Shown here one piece after another: positions 33,688-42,983 of a DNA stretch of 64,000 nucleotides; the first letter of the stretch is position 1; each line of letters starts with the position of its first letter. Made by a program: the position numbers and the translations under genes. The stretch is from a bacterium (GTDB lineage: Bacteria > Bacillota_A > Clostridia > Lachnospirales > Lachnospiraceae), in the NCBI GenBank assembly GCA_004562915.1, contig SFQZ01000004.1:1-64000 (forward strand). Direction: 5' to 3'. Below the pieces are notes generated by a model. It was not told the DNA's origin. It worked only from the letters and a program-made list of their open reading frames with translations, and searched no databases.

Positions 33688-34911
33688 TTATAATACGCAA
33701 ATCTTTTTGAATTTTTTCTTTCCGCGTTTCAGTACCATTCCATCTGCCGGAATATCTTCTTTGACTACAGTATAACGGATATCCGTGATTTTCTCCCCGT
33801 CGATAGATACTCCGCCCTGTTCAATGGCACGGCGTCCTTCTGAACGGGAAGCTACCAGTTCTGCTTTGCAGAGCATGGAGATCAGGTCGATGGAACCATC
33901 TTTAAAATCCTCATCGGACAGTTCTGTGGTAGGCATGTTTTCTGCGCTTCCTGCAGAAAATAATGCTCTTGCGCCTTCCTGTGCTTTTTTTGCCTCTTCT
34001 TCTCCATGTACCAGAGAAGTCAGTTCATAGGCAAGAATTTCTTTTGCCTGATTCAGCTGGCTGCCTTCCCATTTGTCCATCTCATCGATCTGCTCCAGTG
34101 GAAGGAAAGTAAGCATACGGATACATTTCAGTACATCTGCATCAGCCACATTTCTCCAGTACTGGTAGAAATCAAAAGGAGAGGTCTTATTCGGATCCAG
34201 CCACACTGCACCAGACTGTGTTTTACCCATCTTCTTTCCTTCAGAGTTCAGAAGGAGAGTGATCGTCATCGCACAAGCGTTTTTACCAAGTTTTCTGCGG
34301 ATCAGTTCTGTACCGCCCAGCATGTTGCTCCACTGGTCATCACCACCGAACTGCATGTTGCAGCCGTATTTCTGGTACAGCATGTAGAAGTCAAAGCTCT
34401 GCATGATCATGTAATTGAATTCCAGGAAGCTCAGACCTTTCTCCATACGCTGTTTGTAGCATTCCGCAGTCAGCATACGATTGACTGAGAAATGCGGCCC
34501 GATGTCACGCAAGAACTCGATGTAGTTCAATCCCATCAGCCAGTCTGCATTGTTTACCATCAGTGCTTTTCCGTCAGAGAAATCAATAAAACGTTCCATC
34601 TGTTTTTTGAAGCAGTCACAGTTATGCTGAATGGTCTCCTGTGTCATCATCTGACGCATATCACTTCTTCCGGAAGGATCTCCAACCATGGCGGTACCTC
34701 CTCCGATCAGAGCGATCGGTTTGTTGCCTGCCATCTGAAGACGTTTCATCAGACACAGTGCCATAAAATGTCCGACATGAAGACTGTCTGCTGTCGGGTC
34801 AAAACCGATATAAAATGTTGCTTTTCCATTGTTGATCAGATCTTTAATTTCTTCTTCATCGGTTACCTGGGCAATCAGACCACGGGCAACCAGTTCGTCA
34901 TAAATCTGCAT
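33688..34911 (-). CDS. tyrS: Tyrosyl-tRNA synthetase (407 aa)
   Basis: Class I synthetase charging tRNA-Tyr. YIGFDPTADSLHVGHFMAL holds the HIGH-like motif (HVGH), QFGGDDQWSN binds substrate, and GKKMGKTQSG is the KMSKS-type motif. The C-terminal S4-like RNA-binding domain is recognisable (ASRSEGRRAIEQGGVSIDGEKI). Length is normal for the TyrRS-S type. It is preceded by a T-box leader with a UAC (Tyr) specifier and a consensus promoter, so expression should rise when uncharged tRNA-Tyr accumulates. Confidence 0.97.
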   Translation of the reverse strand: MQIYDELVARGLIAQVTDEEEIKDLINNGKATFYIGFDPTADSLHVGHFMALCLMKRLQMAGNKPIALIGGGTAMVGDPSGRSDMRQMMTQETIQHNCDCFKKQMERFIDFSDGKALMVNNADWLMGLNYIEFLRDIGPHFSVNRMLTAECYKQRMEKGLSFLEFNYMIMQSFDFYMLYQKYGCNMQFGGDDQWSNMLGGTELIRRKLGKNACAMTITLLLNSEGKKMGKTQSGAVWLDPNKTSPFDFYQYWRNVADADVLKCIRMLTFLPLEQIDEMDKWEGSQLNQAKEILAYELTSLVHGEEEAKKAQEGARALFSAGSAENMPTTELSDEDFKDGSIDLISMLCKAELVASRSEGRRAIEQGGVSIDGEKITDIRYTVVKEDIPADGMVLKRGKKKFKKICVL

Positions 34912-34955
34912 AATCGTTGTTCTCCTTTTCTGTCATTTGTTATGATGTAGATATA

Positions 34956-35250
34956 AAAAAAGAACCCATATTTCATCCCTTTTAGGACGAGATACGGATC
35001 CCGTGTTACCACCTAATTTCACAAGAAACTCACATTTCCTGCCTCAGTAAGTACAGCTTTCGCAATACTTTGACCTGGATAACGGTGGTCATACCGTCAC
35101 AGCCTACTATACCGGATCGATATGTCTTTGAACTCAATTCCTGCAGTTCGGTGTGCTGCTCCAAGAGGTATTCGCAGAAAGTTCGACGGGGGCCTCTCAC
35201 CATCCGGCTCCTCTCTGTCCGTGTTCCTTACTGTTACTTGTTCTTTTCAA
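34956..35250 (-). promoter_or_regulatory. Tyrosine T-box leader of tyrS
   Basis: On the minus strand the conserved T-box sequence reads AGGTGGTAACACGGGA (35014-34999). Upstream lies a stem I region with a GGTG-AGAGGC type loop, and the specifier context GAATACC, giving UAC (Tyr) at 35170-35168. After the T-box, a stem GATCCGTATCTCGTCC/GGGATGAAATATGGGTTC and a TTTTTT run (ending near 34956) form the terminator. Outer limits are approximate. Confidence 0.93.
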
Positions 35251-35277
35251 CGCTTTAAATTCTTCAAATACATATCG

Positions 35278-35306
35278 AGTATACAAACTTAATTTTTTTT
35301 TGTCAA
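35278..35306 (-). promoter_or_regulatory. tyrS promoter
   Basis: On the minus strand TTGACA (35306-35301), 17 bases, TATACT (35283-35278), about 30 bases upstream of the T-box stem I. Confidence 0.85.
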
Positions 35307-35348
35307 GGGTATCTGAAAATCTTTTCCAAAATGCGATTGATTCAAACA

Positions 35349-36005
35349 CTACGCATGCATCATCGGAATATTTTTATGTTTCATAAAGGTACCTGCCAGT
35401 ATCGGCTCGGATATTTTTTCACGGCAAATCTGAATAAATGGTCCCATGCAGAATGCGATCAGGATTGTTCCGATTCCCAGATCGCCACCCAGGAAAAATC
35501 CGATTCCCACGCAAATCAGATCTGTTGCAATGCGGCAGAATTTGAATGGTACAGGTGTTTTTGCATCCAGTGTAAGTGCCTGTGCATCATAAGGAGAAAC
35601 TCCCAGGTTTGCTGTATAGTACAGTGCAGAAGAGATAGAGATCAAAGCCAGACCCAACACCATAAGGAAAACTCTCATAGCCATTCCCGGGTTGCCCACC
35701 AGATGACGAATCACTACAGTTGCTGTATCAACAATCGTACCTGTACATGTAAGACTGATGATCGTTGCCAGACCAAGAAGTGATCTCTTCATTTTCCATG
35801 CAATCAGCGTCAGGATCGCACAGGATGTCAGGAACACTACCTGATAAGAAAAACCGGTGGATTTGCAGATTCCGAACATCAATACACTGAAGGGATCCAC
35901 ACCGAAACCGGATAATTTATTACAAGCCACAGAAATAGAAGTTATAACAATACCTATAATTGCCATTGCGATTCTTTTTGCCATAATCTTAGATTCTGTA
36001 TTCAT
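35349..36005 (-). CDS. YczE/YitT-like integral membrane protein (218 aa)
   Basis: A polytopic membrane protein of the YczE/YyaS group (about five helices). AKRIAMAIIGIVITSISVACNKLSGFGVDPFSVLMFGI and YYTANLGVSPYDAQAL are the family's repeated loop-helix signatures. The ATG at 36005 has AAAGGAG at eight bases; 50 more upstream in-frame residues overlap the oppositely oriented AraC frame and look spurious. Function is not established for the family. Only 17 bases separate the start from the remnant AraC frame, so its promoter must lie inside that frame or the region has been rearranged. Confidence 0.8.
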   Translation of the reverse strand: MNTESKIMAKRIAMAIIGIVITSISVACNKLSGFGVDPFSVLMFGICKSTGFSYQVVFLTSCAILTLIAWKMKRSLLGLATIISLTCTGTIVDTATVVIRHLVGNPGMAMRVFLMVLGLALISISSALYYTANLGVSPYDAQALTLDAKTPVPFKFCRIATDLICVGIGFFLGGDLGIGTILIAFCMGPFIQICREKISEPILAGTFMKHKNIPMMHA

Positions 36006-36022
36006 GATTTTTGCTCCTTTAA

Positions 36023-36841
36023 TTATCCAGTGAAAACGAGCAGCACTGCATTCCCTGCCACTGGCATCCGGAAGTGGAAATTCTTCTCGTAACGAAAGGC
36101 TCTCTCCACTCTCAGGTGAATCTGAAAGAGTATGAGATTTTACCGGGAGAAGCAATTTTTGTCAATGCATACCAGCTTCATGCGGGATATCCTACCAGCG
36201 CCGGCGACACCCGCCTTCATTCCTTTATTTTTGATCCCAGCTTTCTTTATGGCAAGGAAAGCAGTCTGATCTATCAAAAATATGTACGTCCCCTTCTGGA
36301 AAATTCTGCATTTCCTGCCTGTCATCTGCGGCCGACAGATGACGACCAGACTCAGTTTTTAATAATGATCAATCAGTGCTATTATCTCCAAAAAAATAAG
36401 CCCGCCAACTGGGAGCTTGAACTGCTCTCCCTGATGACAGGCTGCTGGGTAAAACTGTGGAATCTGAACTGCCGGGAAACCTTACAGGTTCCCGTAAGCC
36501 GTAAAGCTTCCAGAGACCAACTGAATATTCGTGCTTTTCTTGATTTTGTTCATGAACATTATGCGGAAAAACTTTCTTTAAATGATCTGGCAGAAGCCGC
36601 TGCCTTAAGTCCCGGAGAATGCGGCCGTCTGTGCAACCGGGTACTTCATCAGACACCTATGAATTATCTGCTGTCCTACCGGGTCGAACAGAGTATCCCG
36701 GATCTTTTAAAGCAGGAGCTTTCCATTACAGAGATTGCATTGAAAGTCGGATTTTCCGGCTCCAGTTATTATGCAGAAGTATTTCGCAAAATGAAAGGGG
36801 TATCTCCACGGGAATTCAGAAACCATATACTGAAGTTTTAA
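36023..36841 (+). pseudogene. AraC-family regulator lacking its 5' end
   Basis: The frame encodes a cupin sensor and a C-terminal double helix-turn-helix (LNIRAFLDFVHEHYAEKLSL... and ITEIALKVGFSGSSYYAEVFRKMKGVSPREF). The conserved sensor opening HWHPEVEILLVTKGS starts at 36059, but the frame has no ATG, GTG or TTG before a GTG at 36074, which lies inside that motif, lacks a spaced ribosome binding site, and would remove its histidines. The in-frame stop at 36020 sits where the N-terminal 15-25 residues should be. I read this as a 5' deletion that also joined it to the divergent YczE-like gene. An unusual ATT start (36050) cannot be excluded. The stop codon overlaps the stop of rnhA on the other strand. 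Confidence 0.6.
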
Positions 36842-37452
36842 GCTTTTAATGCTTCTTTTGCCAGCTTATCAGCCTCTTCATTATAGTAATCCCCTGAATG
36901 AGCTTTGACTTTCCCGAAACTGATTTTTATATGGTTTTGCTGCCGCTGCATGTATTCCGCATATTTTTGCGTCAATGTGTTCTTGGCTTTCCACGCCCCT
37001 GTAACCCACTTTTCGATTCCTTCATAATCGTATCGTAGTTCCAGGTTATCGTATCCATTAGTAATTGCCCACCTGACCGCAGTCATTGCCCCAAGCATCT
37101 CACCGGCTACATTTCGAATTGCTAATGATTCCGGATTATCACCATTTCCGGACTCTTTAATAATATCTCCATCCGGTGTCAGAATCACACATCCAAAGGC
37201 ATATTTTCCGATTGCTGCATCAAAACTTCCGTCTACATAAGCAATCAATCTATGCTCTTCCTTATTCAAAACTTCTTTGTTTTCCACTTTTAAATTTTTA
37301 TATCCCAAATACTTTTTTGCTTCATCTTCCGTCAAAAAGCTTTTATATTCGGCTCCAGGATATCCGGTAACTGCTGCTTCACATTCACTCCACGAATAGA
37401 ATAGTCCCGTGGTCTTCCCTTTCCTGACAGCATATACTTTCTTTTTTGCCAT
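36838..37452 (-). CDS. rnhA: Ribonuclease H type I with viroplasmin-like N-terminal domain (204 aa)
   Basis: Degrades RNA in RNA-DNA hybrids. Residues 4-50 (KKVYAVRKGKTTGLFYSWSECEAAVTGYPGAEYKSF) form the caulimovirus viroplasmin-like hybrid-binding domain. Residues about 68-204 are the RNase H fold with the four catalytic acids in YVDGSF, VAGEMLGA, RYDYEGIE and YNEEADKLA, and the His of KVKAHSGDYY. Length and order match clostridial RNase HI. CGGAG precedes the start. It lies 12 bases after the MutS-like gene, so it ends the hemA operon transcript. Its stop overlaps, on the other strand, that of the AraC remnant. Confidence 0.93.
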   Translation of the reverse strand: MAKKKVYAVRKGKTTGLFYSWSECEAAVTGYPGAEYKSFLTEDEAKKYLGYKNLKVENKEVLNKEEHRLIAYVDGSFDAAIGKYAFGCVILTPDGDIIKESGNGDNPESLAIRNVAGEMLGAMTAVRWAITNGYDNLELRYDYEGIEKWVTGAWKAKNTLTQKYAEYMQRQQNHIKISFGKVKAHSGDYYNEEADKLAKEALKA

Positions 37453-37464
37453 ATGATCTCCGTT

Positions 37465-39159
37465 CTATTTCCACACACCCGTCTCTTCAAATCGTCTTGC
37501 AGACTCCTGGGCATCTTTTATAATCTGAGGATCATAACCGATGATCTCCAGCAGTTTGATGGCATTTCTCGTGGTAGCACGGCCATTTTTCAGCTGATAG
37601 TTAAAGAATACATCGTGCTCCCTGATCTCTTCTTCAAAATGATAATTCTGGTAACAATTTTCCAGAATATAAGATAATTCAATATCATGTGTTGCAGCCA
37701 GCGGAAGTACATGCGGCATTGCCAGAGATCTGAGGATCTGAGAAGAGGCGGCAATACGTTCAATCGTATTGGTTCCTCTGAGAACTTCATCTACAATACA
37801 CAAAATCGGTTTCCCTTTTGAGCATTCTTTCAAAATTCTCTGCAGGGACTTAATTTCCACCATATAGTAGCTTTCGCCGCCTTCCAGATCATCCCGCAGA
37901 GCCATGGACGTCATCACCTTGAAATAATCCGCACAATAAGCATGAGCTGTACAGGTAAAAACTGTCTGTGCCAAAATTGCATCGAGTGCTATCGTTTTAA
38001 GGAACGTAGACTTTCCGGATGCGTTGGAACCGGTGATCAGCACACCTTTATCGATATTTATACTGTTAGCCACCGGATTGGGAATCATGGGATGGTACAT
38101 ATCCTGAACCTGCAGCGTAACCTGAGTATTGTAATTCTCCCGCGAAATCAGCCGAGGCTGACACCAGAACGGCAGGAATTCACGAAACGACGCAATGGCT
38201 ATCATTGCATCCAGCTCTCCCATAGCTTCAAACATATCTTCAATCTCTTCTTCATGGCCATCCACATGTTTCAGCATAGAATAGAATTTGATAAAATCCA
38301 CCATGAAAATGATTTTAAGATAGGAAATTACAAAGGCTTCCAGTCCGTCCTGAACAGAATTCACCGATGCTACCAGAAATGCACCTTTCCGAAAGCTTTT
38401 CATAGATTTATTTCCCACTCGAATCCTGTCAAGATAAGTCTGAATCTGCGGATTATCAATCTTCTCAAATCCGTCTGCCGCCTTGAGCATTCTCAGGATA
38501 CAGATCAAACAGTTTAAGTATGGCTCCATTTTTTTCGAATTTCGCATATGAATGACGCCGTTTACGCACATCACTACCATAAATGCGGTCACTCCCACCA
38601 GTGGATTGATAAAAATCGCACCTATAGAAAGCAGGGAAAGAACCGCCAGAAGAATATATTTACCGCTCCCTGCCCTCTCCACATCTTTCAGTGCATAAAT
38701 ATAATCAGACAGAGAAAGGGCTGATATTTTCCTGACTTCTTTCACCTGGCTCTGTACCCGGACCCGTTCTTCCTCATGTGTACGAAAATATTCAATCAGC
38801 CGGTCTCTTTCTTCCAGCACATCTGCATCAAATTCCGGAATTCTCAATATCCGGTAAAGCACATCCTCACCACAGGACGACACCGTCGTGTTCATAACCA
38901 TAAAAATCTGATCCATATTCAGATCATTCCAGGTAATATCATCCACCATGAATCTGCCATTCTGATGCTTTCTTGCATAATGAGAAATACTGTCCAGTTC
39001 TTCTGTCGTATACTCTCTGTCTGCCACGGATCCCCACATGCGTCGAAGCTTTGCCAGGAACCATCTTCTCTGTTTTCTCTTGTCTCTGATCATAACTACA
39101 GCAGCGATAATAAAAATCGCTGCTATAGTCAACAGCATGATAATGCTTTCTTCTGTCAT
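37465..39159 (-). CDS. Membrane-anchored MutS-family ATPase (564 aa)
   Basis: A MutS-like protein without the mismatch-recognition domain. The N-terminus has one membrane helix (SIIMLLTIAAIFIIAAVVMI), and a central helical pair (YILLAVLSLLSIGAIFI, VTAFMVVMCVNGVI) suggests more membrane segments. The C-terminal ATPase has Walker A GSNASGKSTFLKT at about residues 377-389, Walker B CIVDEVLRGTNTIE about 75 residues later, and the ATHDIELS motif. The ATG at 39159 has AGGAG; the longer frame to 39222 overlaps hemL. Homologs are common in Firmicutes but I know of no assigned function. It follows hemL by 40 bases in the tetrapyrrole operon. Confidence 0.82.
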   Translation of the reverse strand: MTEESIIMLLTIAAIFIIAAVVMIRDKRKQRRWFLAKLRRMWGSVADREYTTEELDSISHYARKHQNGRFMVDDITWNDLNMDQIFMVMNTTVSSCGEDVLYRILRIPEFDADVLEERDRLIEYFRTHEEERVRVQSQVKEVRKISALSLSDYIYALKDVERAGSGKYILLAVLSLLSIGAIFINPLVGVTAFMVVMCVNGVIHMRNSKKMEPYLNCLICILRMLKAADGFEKIDNPQIQTYLDRIRVGNKSMKSFRKGAFLVASVNSVQDGLEAFVISYLKIIFMVDFIKFYSMLKHVDGHEEEIEDMFEAMGELDAMIAIASFREFLPFWCQPRLISRENYNTQVTLQVQDMYHPMIPNPVANSINIDKGVLITGSNASGKSTFLKTIALDAILAQTVFTCTAHAYCADYFKVMTSMALRDDLEGGESYYMVEIKSLQRILKECSKGKPILCIVDEVLRGTNTIERIAASSQILRSLAMPHVLPLAATHDIELSYILENCYQNYHFEEEIREHDVFFNYQLKNGRATTRNAIKLLEIIGYDPQIIKDAQESARRFEETGVWK

Positions 39160-39199
39160 ACACTCTCCTGTGCTATCTTTTGATGATTTTCCAAAATGA

Positions 39200-40480
39200 T
39201 TACTGTCTGAGATATTCCTCAAACACCCTCAGTGTTTCCGCCGTAGTCTCTTCCGTATGCGCATTGGAGACAAACATAGCTTCAAACTGAGATGGTCCCA
39301 GATGAATTCCATGTTCCAGCATAAACCGGAAATAATCTGCGAATGTGTTTGTATCCGCAGTTTTTGCCTCTTCATAATTATGCACATCCTGATTCGTAAA
39401 ATACAGACAGCCAAGGGAACCGATATGATTCATCTTCCATGGTTTTTCATATTTCTTTACCAGTTCAGCCATTCTTTCAAATAACTGATCTGCATTGTTT
39501 TTCATATTTTTATAGATCTCAGGCTGTTCTTTCAAAATTTTGAGCTGCGTAATTCCGGCAGCCATAGCAACCGGATTGCCGCTGAGGGTACCGGCCTGAT
39601 AAACATTTCCAACCGGAGCCACCATTTCCATGATCTCACGTTTTCCGCCATAGGCACCTACCGGCATACCTCCGCCGATAATCTTTCCATAGGTAACCAG
39701 ATCGGCCTGAATACCAAAATATTCCTGAGCTCCCCCGAAGGCCAGACGGAAGCCTGTGATCACTTCATCAAAAATCAGGACGGTACCGTGATCCGTACAC
39801 AGATTTCTCAGCCCCTGAAGGAATCCTTCCTGCGGCAGTACAACGCCCATATTGGCAGCAACCGGTTCCACGATCACAGCTGCAATCTGATCCGGGAATT
39901 GCTCAAATAACGCTTTTACGCTGTTCAGATCATTGTATACTGCAGTCAGTGTATCCTGCGTACAGCCTGCCGGAACTCCTGCACTGTCAGGAACCCCTGC
40001 AGTCATAACGCCGGATCCGGCTTTCACCAGAAGTGCATCCGAATGTCCATGATAGCATCCGGCAAATTTAACAATTTTATTTCTTCTGGTATAGCCTCTC
40101 GCCACACGAATTGCGCTCATTACCGCTTCTGTACCGGAATTTACCATGCGGATCATCTCTACGGAGGGGATATTTTCGCAGATGAACTCTGCCATCTCCA
40201 CCTCAATCTCCGTCGCTGCTCCGAAACTTAATCCGCTCTCTGCCTTTCTTATAACCTCTTTCAAAACATCTTGATTATTGTGTCCAAGGATCATGGGACC
40301 CCAGGAACCGATATAATCGATGTATTTTTTACTGTCCGCATCGAAAACATACGGTCCTGTAGCTCCTTCAATAAAACGCGGTGTCATTCCTACAGATCCA
40401 TAGGCTCTTACCGGGCTGTTCACCCCTCCCGGAATCACTTTCACTGCACGTTTAAATAATTCATCCGATCTGCTGCTCAT
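39200..40480 (-). CDS. hemL: Glutamate-1-semialdehyde 2,1-aminomutase (426 aa)
   Basis: Converts glutamate 1-semialdehyde to 5-aminolevulinate, the second step of the C5 tetrapyrrole route. A fold-type I PLP enzyme: PGGVNSPVRAYGSV near the N-terminus, MVNSGTEAVMSAIRVARGYT, IFDEVITGFRLAFGGAQ, and the PLP Lys in LVTYGKIIGGGMPVGAYGG. Length is normal. Start ATG overlaps the hemB stop by one base (TAATG), showing tight coupling. No hemE, hemN or other late haem genes are in the cluster, so the product mainly serves cobalamin and sirohaem. Confidence 0.97.
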   Translation of the reverse strand: MSSRSDELFKRAVKVIPGGVNSPVRAYGSVGMTPRFIEGATGPYVFDADSKKYIDYIGSWGPMILGHNNQDVLKEVIRKAESGLSFGAATEIEVEMAEFICENIPSVEMIRMVNSGTEAVMSAIRVARGYTRRNKIVKFAGCYHGHSDALLVKAGSGVMTAGVPDSAGVPAGCTQDTLTAVYNDLNSVKALFEQFPDQIAAVIVEPVAANMGVVLPQEGFLQGLRNLCTDHGTVLIFDEVITGFRLAFGGAQEYFGIQADLVTYGKIIGGGMPVGAYGGKREIMEMVAPVGNVYQAGTLSGNPVAMAAGITQLKILKEQPEIYKNMKNNADQLFERMAELVKKYEKPWKMNHIGSLGCLYFTNQDVHNYEEAKTADTNTFADYFRFMLEHGIHLGPSQFEAMFVSNAHTEETTAETLRVFEEYLRQ

Positions 40481-41463
40481 TATCCGATTCTCCCTTCATC
40501 CATACATTTTGCCAGTTCTTTTGCGTAATAAGTAAGATAAATCTGAGCACCGGCACGATATGCGCCTACTGCCATTTCACACATAATTCTTTCTTCGTCA
40601 ATCCAGCCCTTCTGCGCAGCTGCTTTCACCATGGCATACTCTCCGCTCACACTGTATGCCGCAACAGGAACGTTGGTCACTTCTTTTACTTTCGTAATCA
40701 TATCCTGATAAGCAAGTGCCGGTTTTACCATAATTATATCTGCCCCTTCTTCCACATCCAGAAGTGCTTCTTTTACGCCCTCACGGCTGTTATGGGGATC
40801 CATCTGGTAGCTTTTACGGTCCCCAAAAGCCGGAGCAGAATCAGCTGCTTCCCGGAAGGGTCCGTAAAATGCAGATGCATATTTTACAGCATAAGACATG
40901 ATCGGTGTCTCTTTGTATCCGTTTTTATCCAGTGCCTGTCGGATCGCCAATACCCGTCCGTCCATCATATCGGACGGTGCCACCATATCTGCTCCCGCCT
41001 GTACATGAGAAACCGCAGTCTTGGAAAGAAGCTCAAGGGTACTGTCATTTTCCACTTCATGACCGCACAGCATGCCACAGTGACCATGAGAGGTGTACTC
41101 ACAAAGACACACGTCCGTTATATAATATAAACCAGGGAACTGTTCTTTTCCCACTGCAAGTGCTCTCTGAACGATTCCGTCCTGAGCGTAAGCCTGACTT
41201 GCAATCTCATCTTTTTTATCCGGTATACCGAACAGCATCACACTGCCCACCCCCGCTTTGGAAAGTCTTTCCAACTCATAAGGCAAACGATCCAGAGTAT
41301 AACGGAACTGTCCCGGCATGGAAGGAATCTCATCTTCTCTTCCCATACCTTCCTGTACAAACAACGGATAGATCAGGGACGATTTGTCCATTCTTGTCTC
41401 CCGTACCATTTTCCGCAGGTACTCTCCGCCACGAAGTCTTCTCGGTCTTTTTATTATTTCCAT
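40480..41463 (-). CDS. hemB: Porphobilinogen synthase (327 aa)
   Basis: Condenses two 5-aminolevulinates to porphobilinogen. RPRRLRGGEYLRKMVRET at the N-terminus, DVCLCEYTSHGHCG (zinc-type metal loop), the two Schiff-base lysines in SYAVKYASAFYGPFR and MVKPALAYQD, and VAAYSVSGEYAMVKAA are all present. The ATG at 41463 is nine bases after GGAG; the ATG three codons earlier directly abuts that site and is less likely, though it would overlap the upstream stop as ATGA. Length is normal. Confidence 0.96.
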   Translation of the reverse strand: MEIIKRPRRLRGGEYLRKMVRETRMDKSSLIYPLFVQEGMGREDEIPSMPGQFRYTLDRLPYELERLSKAGVGSVMLFGIPDKKDEIASQAYAQDGIVQRALAVGKEQFPGLYYITDVCLCEYTSHGHCGMLCGHEVENDSTLELLSKTAVSHVQAGADMVAPSDMMDGRVLAIRQALDKNGYKETPIMSYAVKYASAFYGPFREAADSAPAFGDRKSYQMDPHNSREGVKEALLDVEEGADIIMVKPALAYQDMITKVKEVTNVPVAAYSVSGEYAMVKAAAQKGWIDEERIMCEMAVGAYRAGAQIYLTYYAKELAKCMDEGRIG

Positions 41464-41468
41464 ACTAT

Positions 41469-42983
41469 TCATCTCCTTTGCTGATACAATTCTATAACCA
41501 ATTCAACCAGACTGTCAATAGAAGCCTCTTTGGCCACGTACGTCTCCATACCGTACCGTGCTGCTTCTTCTCTGGTCTGTTTTCCGATACATGCCGCTTT
41601 CACTTTTTTGTAATCCAGATCCGGAACCGCCCGGACAAATCCACGTACTGTGGAAGCACTGGTAAATACAGCATAATTAATTTTACCGTCCGCAAATTCT
41701 TTTGCCTCATCGATCAGTTCCTGACTCTCATAAGTGGTATCATATGTAGCCAGATCATCCACATGAAGATCTGCTCGTTTGCTCAGTTCTTCCATGATTT
41801 CTTTATTGCCGATCACTGCTCTCGGAATCAATACAGATGCGCCGGTTTCACATACCTGTGCCATTTTTCTGCCAAGAGATGCTCCGTCAAAAACTTCCGG
41901 CATAAGATCCGGGTATAATCCCCGTTCTTTCAAAGCTTTTTGTGTACCTTTTCCGATTGCTGCGATTTTCAGACTTCCAAGTGCCCGGATATCTTTTCCT
42001 TCTTCCATCAGCAGTTCAAAGAAAATGCGGACACCGCTGGGACTGGTAAATGCAATCCACTGATAAAATTCCAGTTTTTCCAGACATTTTTTTATTTTCG
42101 TTCTGTCTTTGACCGGTGATACCGCTATCGCCGGAAGTTCCAGCACCTCTGCCCCCTGTACGCGAAGCTTCTGCGCCATGGAGGATATAAGCTCCTTCGG
42201 TCTGGTAACCAGTACTTTACACCCTGCCAGAGGAAGTTTTTCATACCATCCGAAACGATCTGCCACTTCACAGACGCCTCCGACAACAATGATTGCCGGT
42301 GTCTCAATACCCTGACGGTCCACTTCCTCTTTCAAAGTACTTACCGTCGTTACGATTCTTTTCTGTCCTGCTGTTGTTCCCTGTTGTAAAACAGCTGCCG
42401 GTGTTTCCGGATTCATTCCGGCAGATATCAGATGATTACAGATATCTTCCAGTGCCGTCACTCCCATTAGAAATACCAGTGTTCCCCCTGTACGAACAAG
42501 CGCCTCAAAATCAATATTATATGCCTGTCCGTCTTTTTTATGTCCTGTGATGATATGAACAGAGGAACAATAATCTCTATGAGTCACCGGGATTCCATTG
42601 TATGCAGGAACAGCAATACTGGAAGTTACCCCCGGTACCACCTCATAGGGAATTTCATGTTCCGTCAGAAGTTCCAGTTCTTCGCCGCCTCTGCCAAAAA
42701 GGAAGGGGTCTCCGCCTTTTAACCTTACTACCCGATATCCTTTCTGTGCTTCTTCCAGAAGTACCTGATTAATCATTTCCTGTTTCATGATATGATGTCC
42801 TGCCCGTTTCCCCACATTGATAAGGCGGGCATTTTTCGGAACCATTGCCAGAACACCGTCACCAACCAGACTGTCATAGACTACAACTTCTGCCTGTTCC
42901 AGCACCTGTTTCCCTTTTATCGTAAACAGTCCCACATCTCCGGGACCTGCGCCCACCAGCCATACTTTACCCTGTTTTTTCAT
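41469..42983 (-). CDS. cobA-hemD: Uroporphyrinogen-III C-methyltransferase / uroporphyrinogen-III synthase fusion (504 aa)
   Basis: A two-domain enzyme. Residues 1-245 are the SAM-dependent methyltransferase making precorrin-2 (VWLVGAGPGDVGLFTIKG, VVRLKGGDPFLFGRGGEE, VPGVTSSIAVPAYNGIPVTHR, LVFLMGV). Residues about 250-504 are uroporphyrinogen-III synthase (CKVLVTRPKELISSMA..., YQWIAFTSPSGVRIFFE, YAVFTSASTVRGFV, CIGKQTREEAARYG). The order CobA-HemD is a known fusion in Clostridia. It channels hydroxymethylbilane, after ring closure, into the corrin/sirohaem branch rather than haem. Start and hemC stop overlap as ATGA. Confidence 0.95.
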   Translation of the reverse strand: MKKQGKVWLVGAGPGDVGLFTIKGKQVLEQAEVVVYDSLVGDGVLAMVPKNARLINVGKRAGHHIMKQEMINQVLLEEAQKGYRVVRLKGGDPFLFGRGGEELELLTEHEIPYEVVPGVTSSIAVPAYNGIPVTHRDYCSSVHIITGHKKDGQAYNIDFEALVRTGGTLVFLMGVTALEDICNHLISAGMNPETPAAVLQQGTTAGQKRIVTTVSTLKEEVDRQGIETPAIIVVGGVCEVADRFGWYEKLPLAGCKVLVTRPKELISSMAQKLRVQGAEVLELPAIAVSPVKDRTKIKKCLEKLEFYQWIAFTSPSGVRIFFELLMEEGKDIRALGSLKIAAIGKGTQKALKERGLYPDLMPEVFDGASLGRKMAQVCETGASVLIPRAVIGNKEIMEELSKRADLHVDDLATYDTTYESQELIDEAKEFADGKINYAVFTSASTVRGFVRAVPDLDYKKVKAACIGKQTREEAARYGMETYVAKEASIDSLVELVIELYQQRR

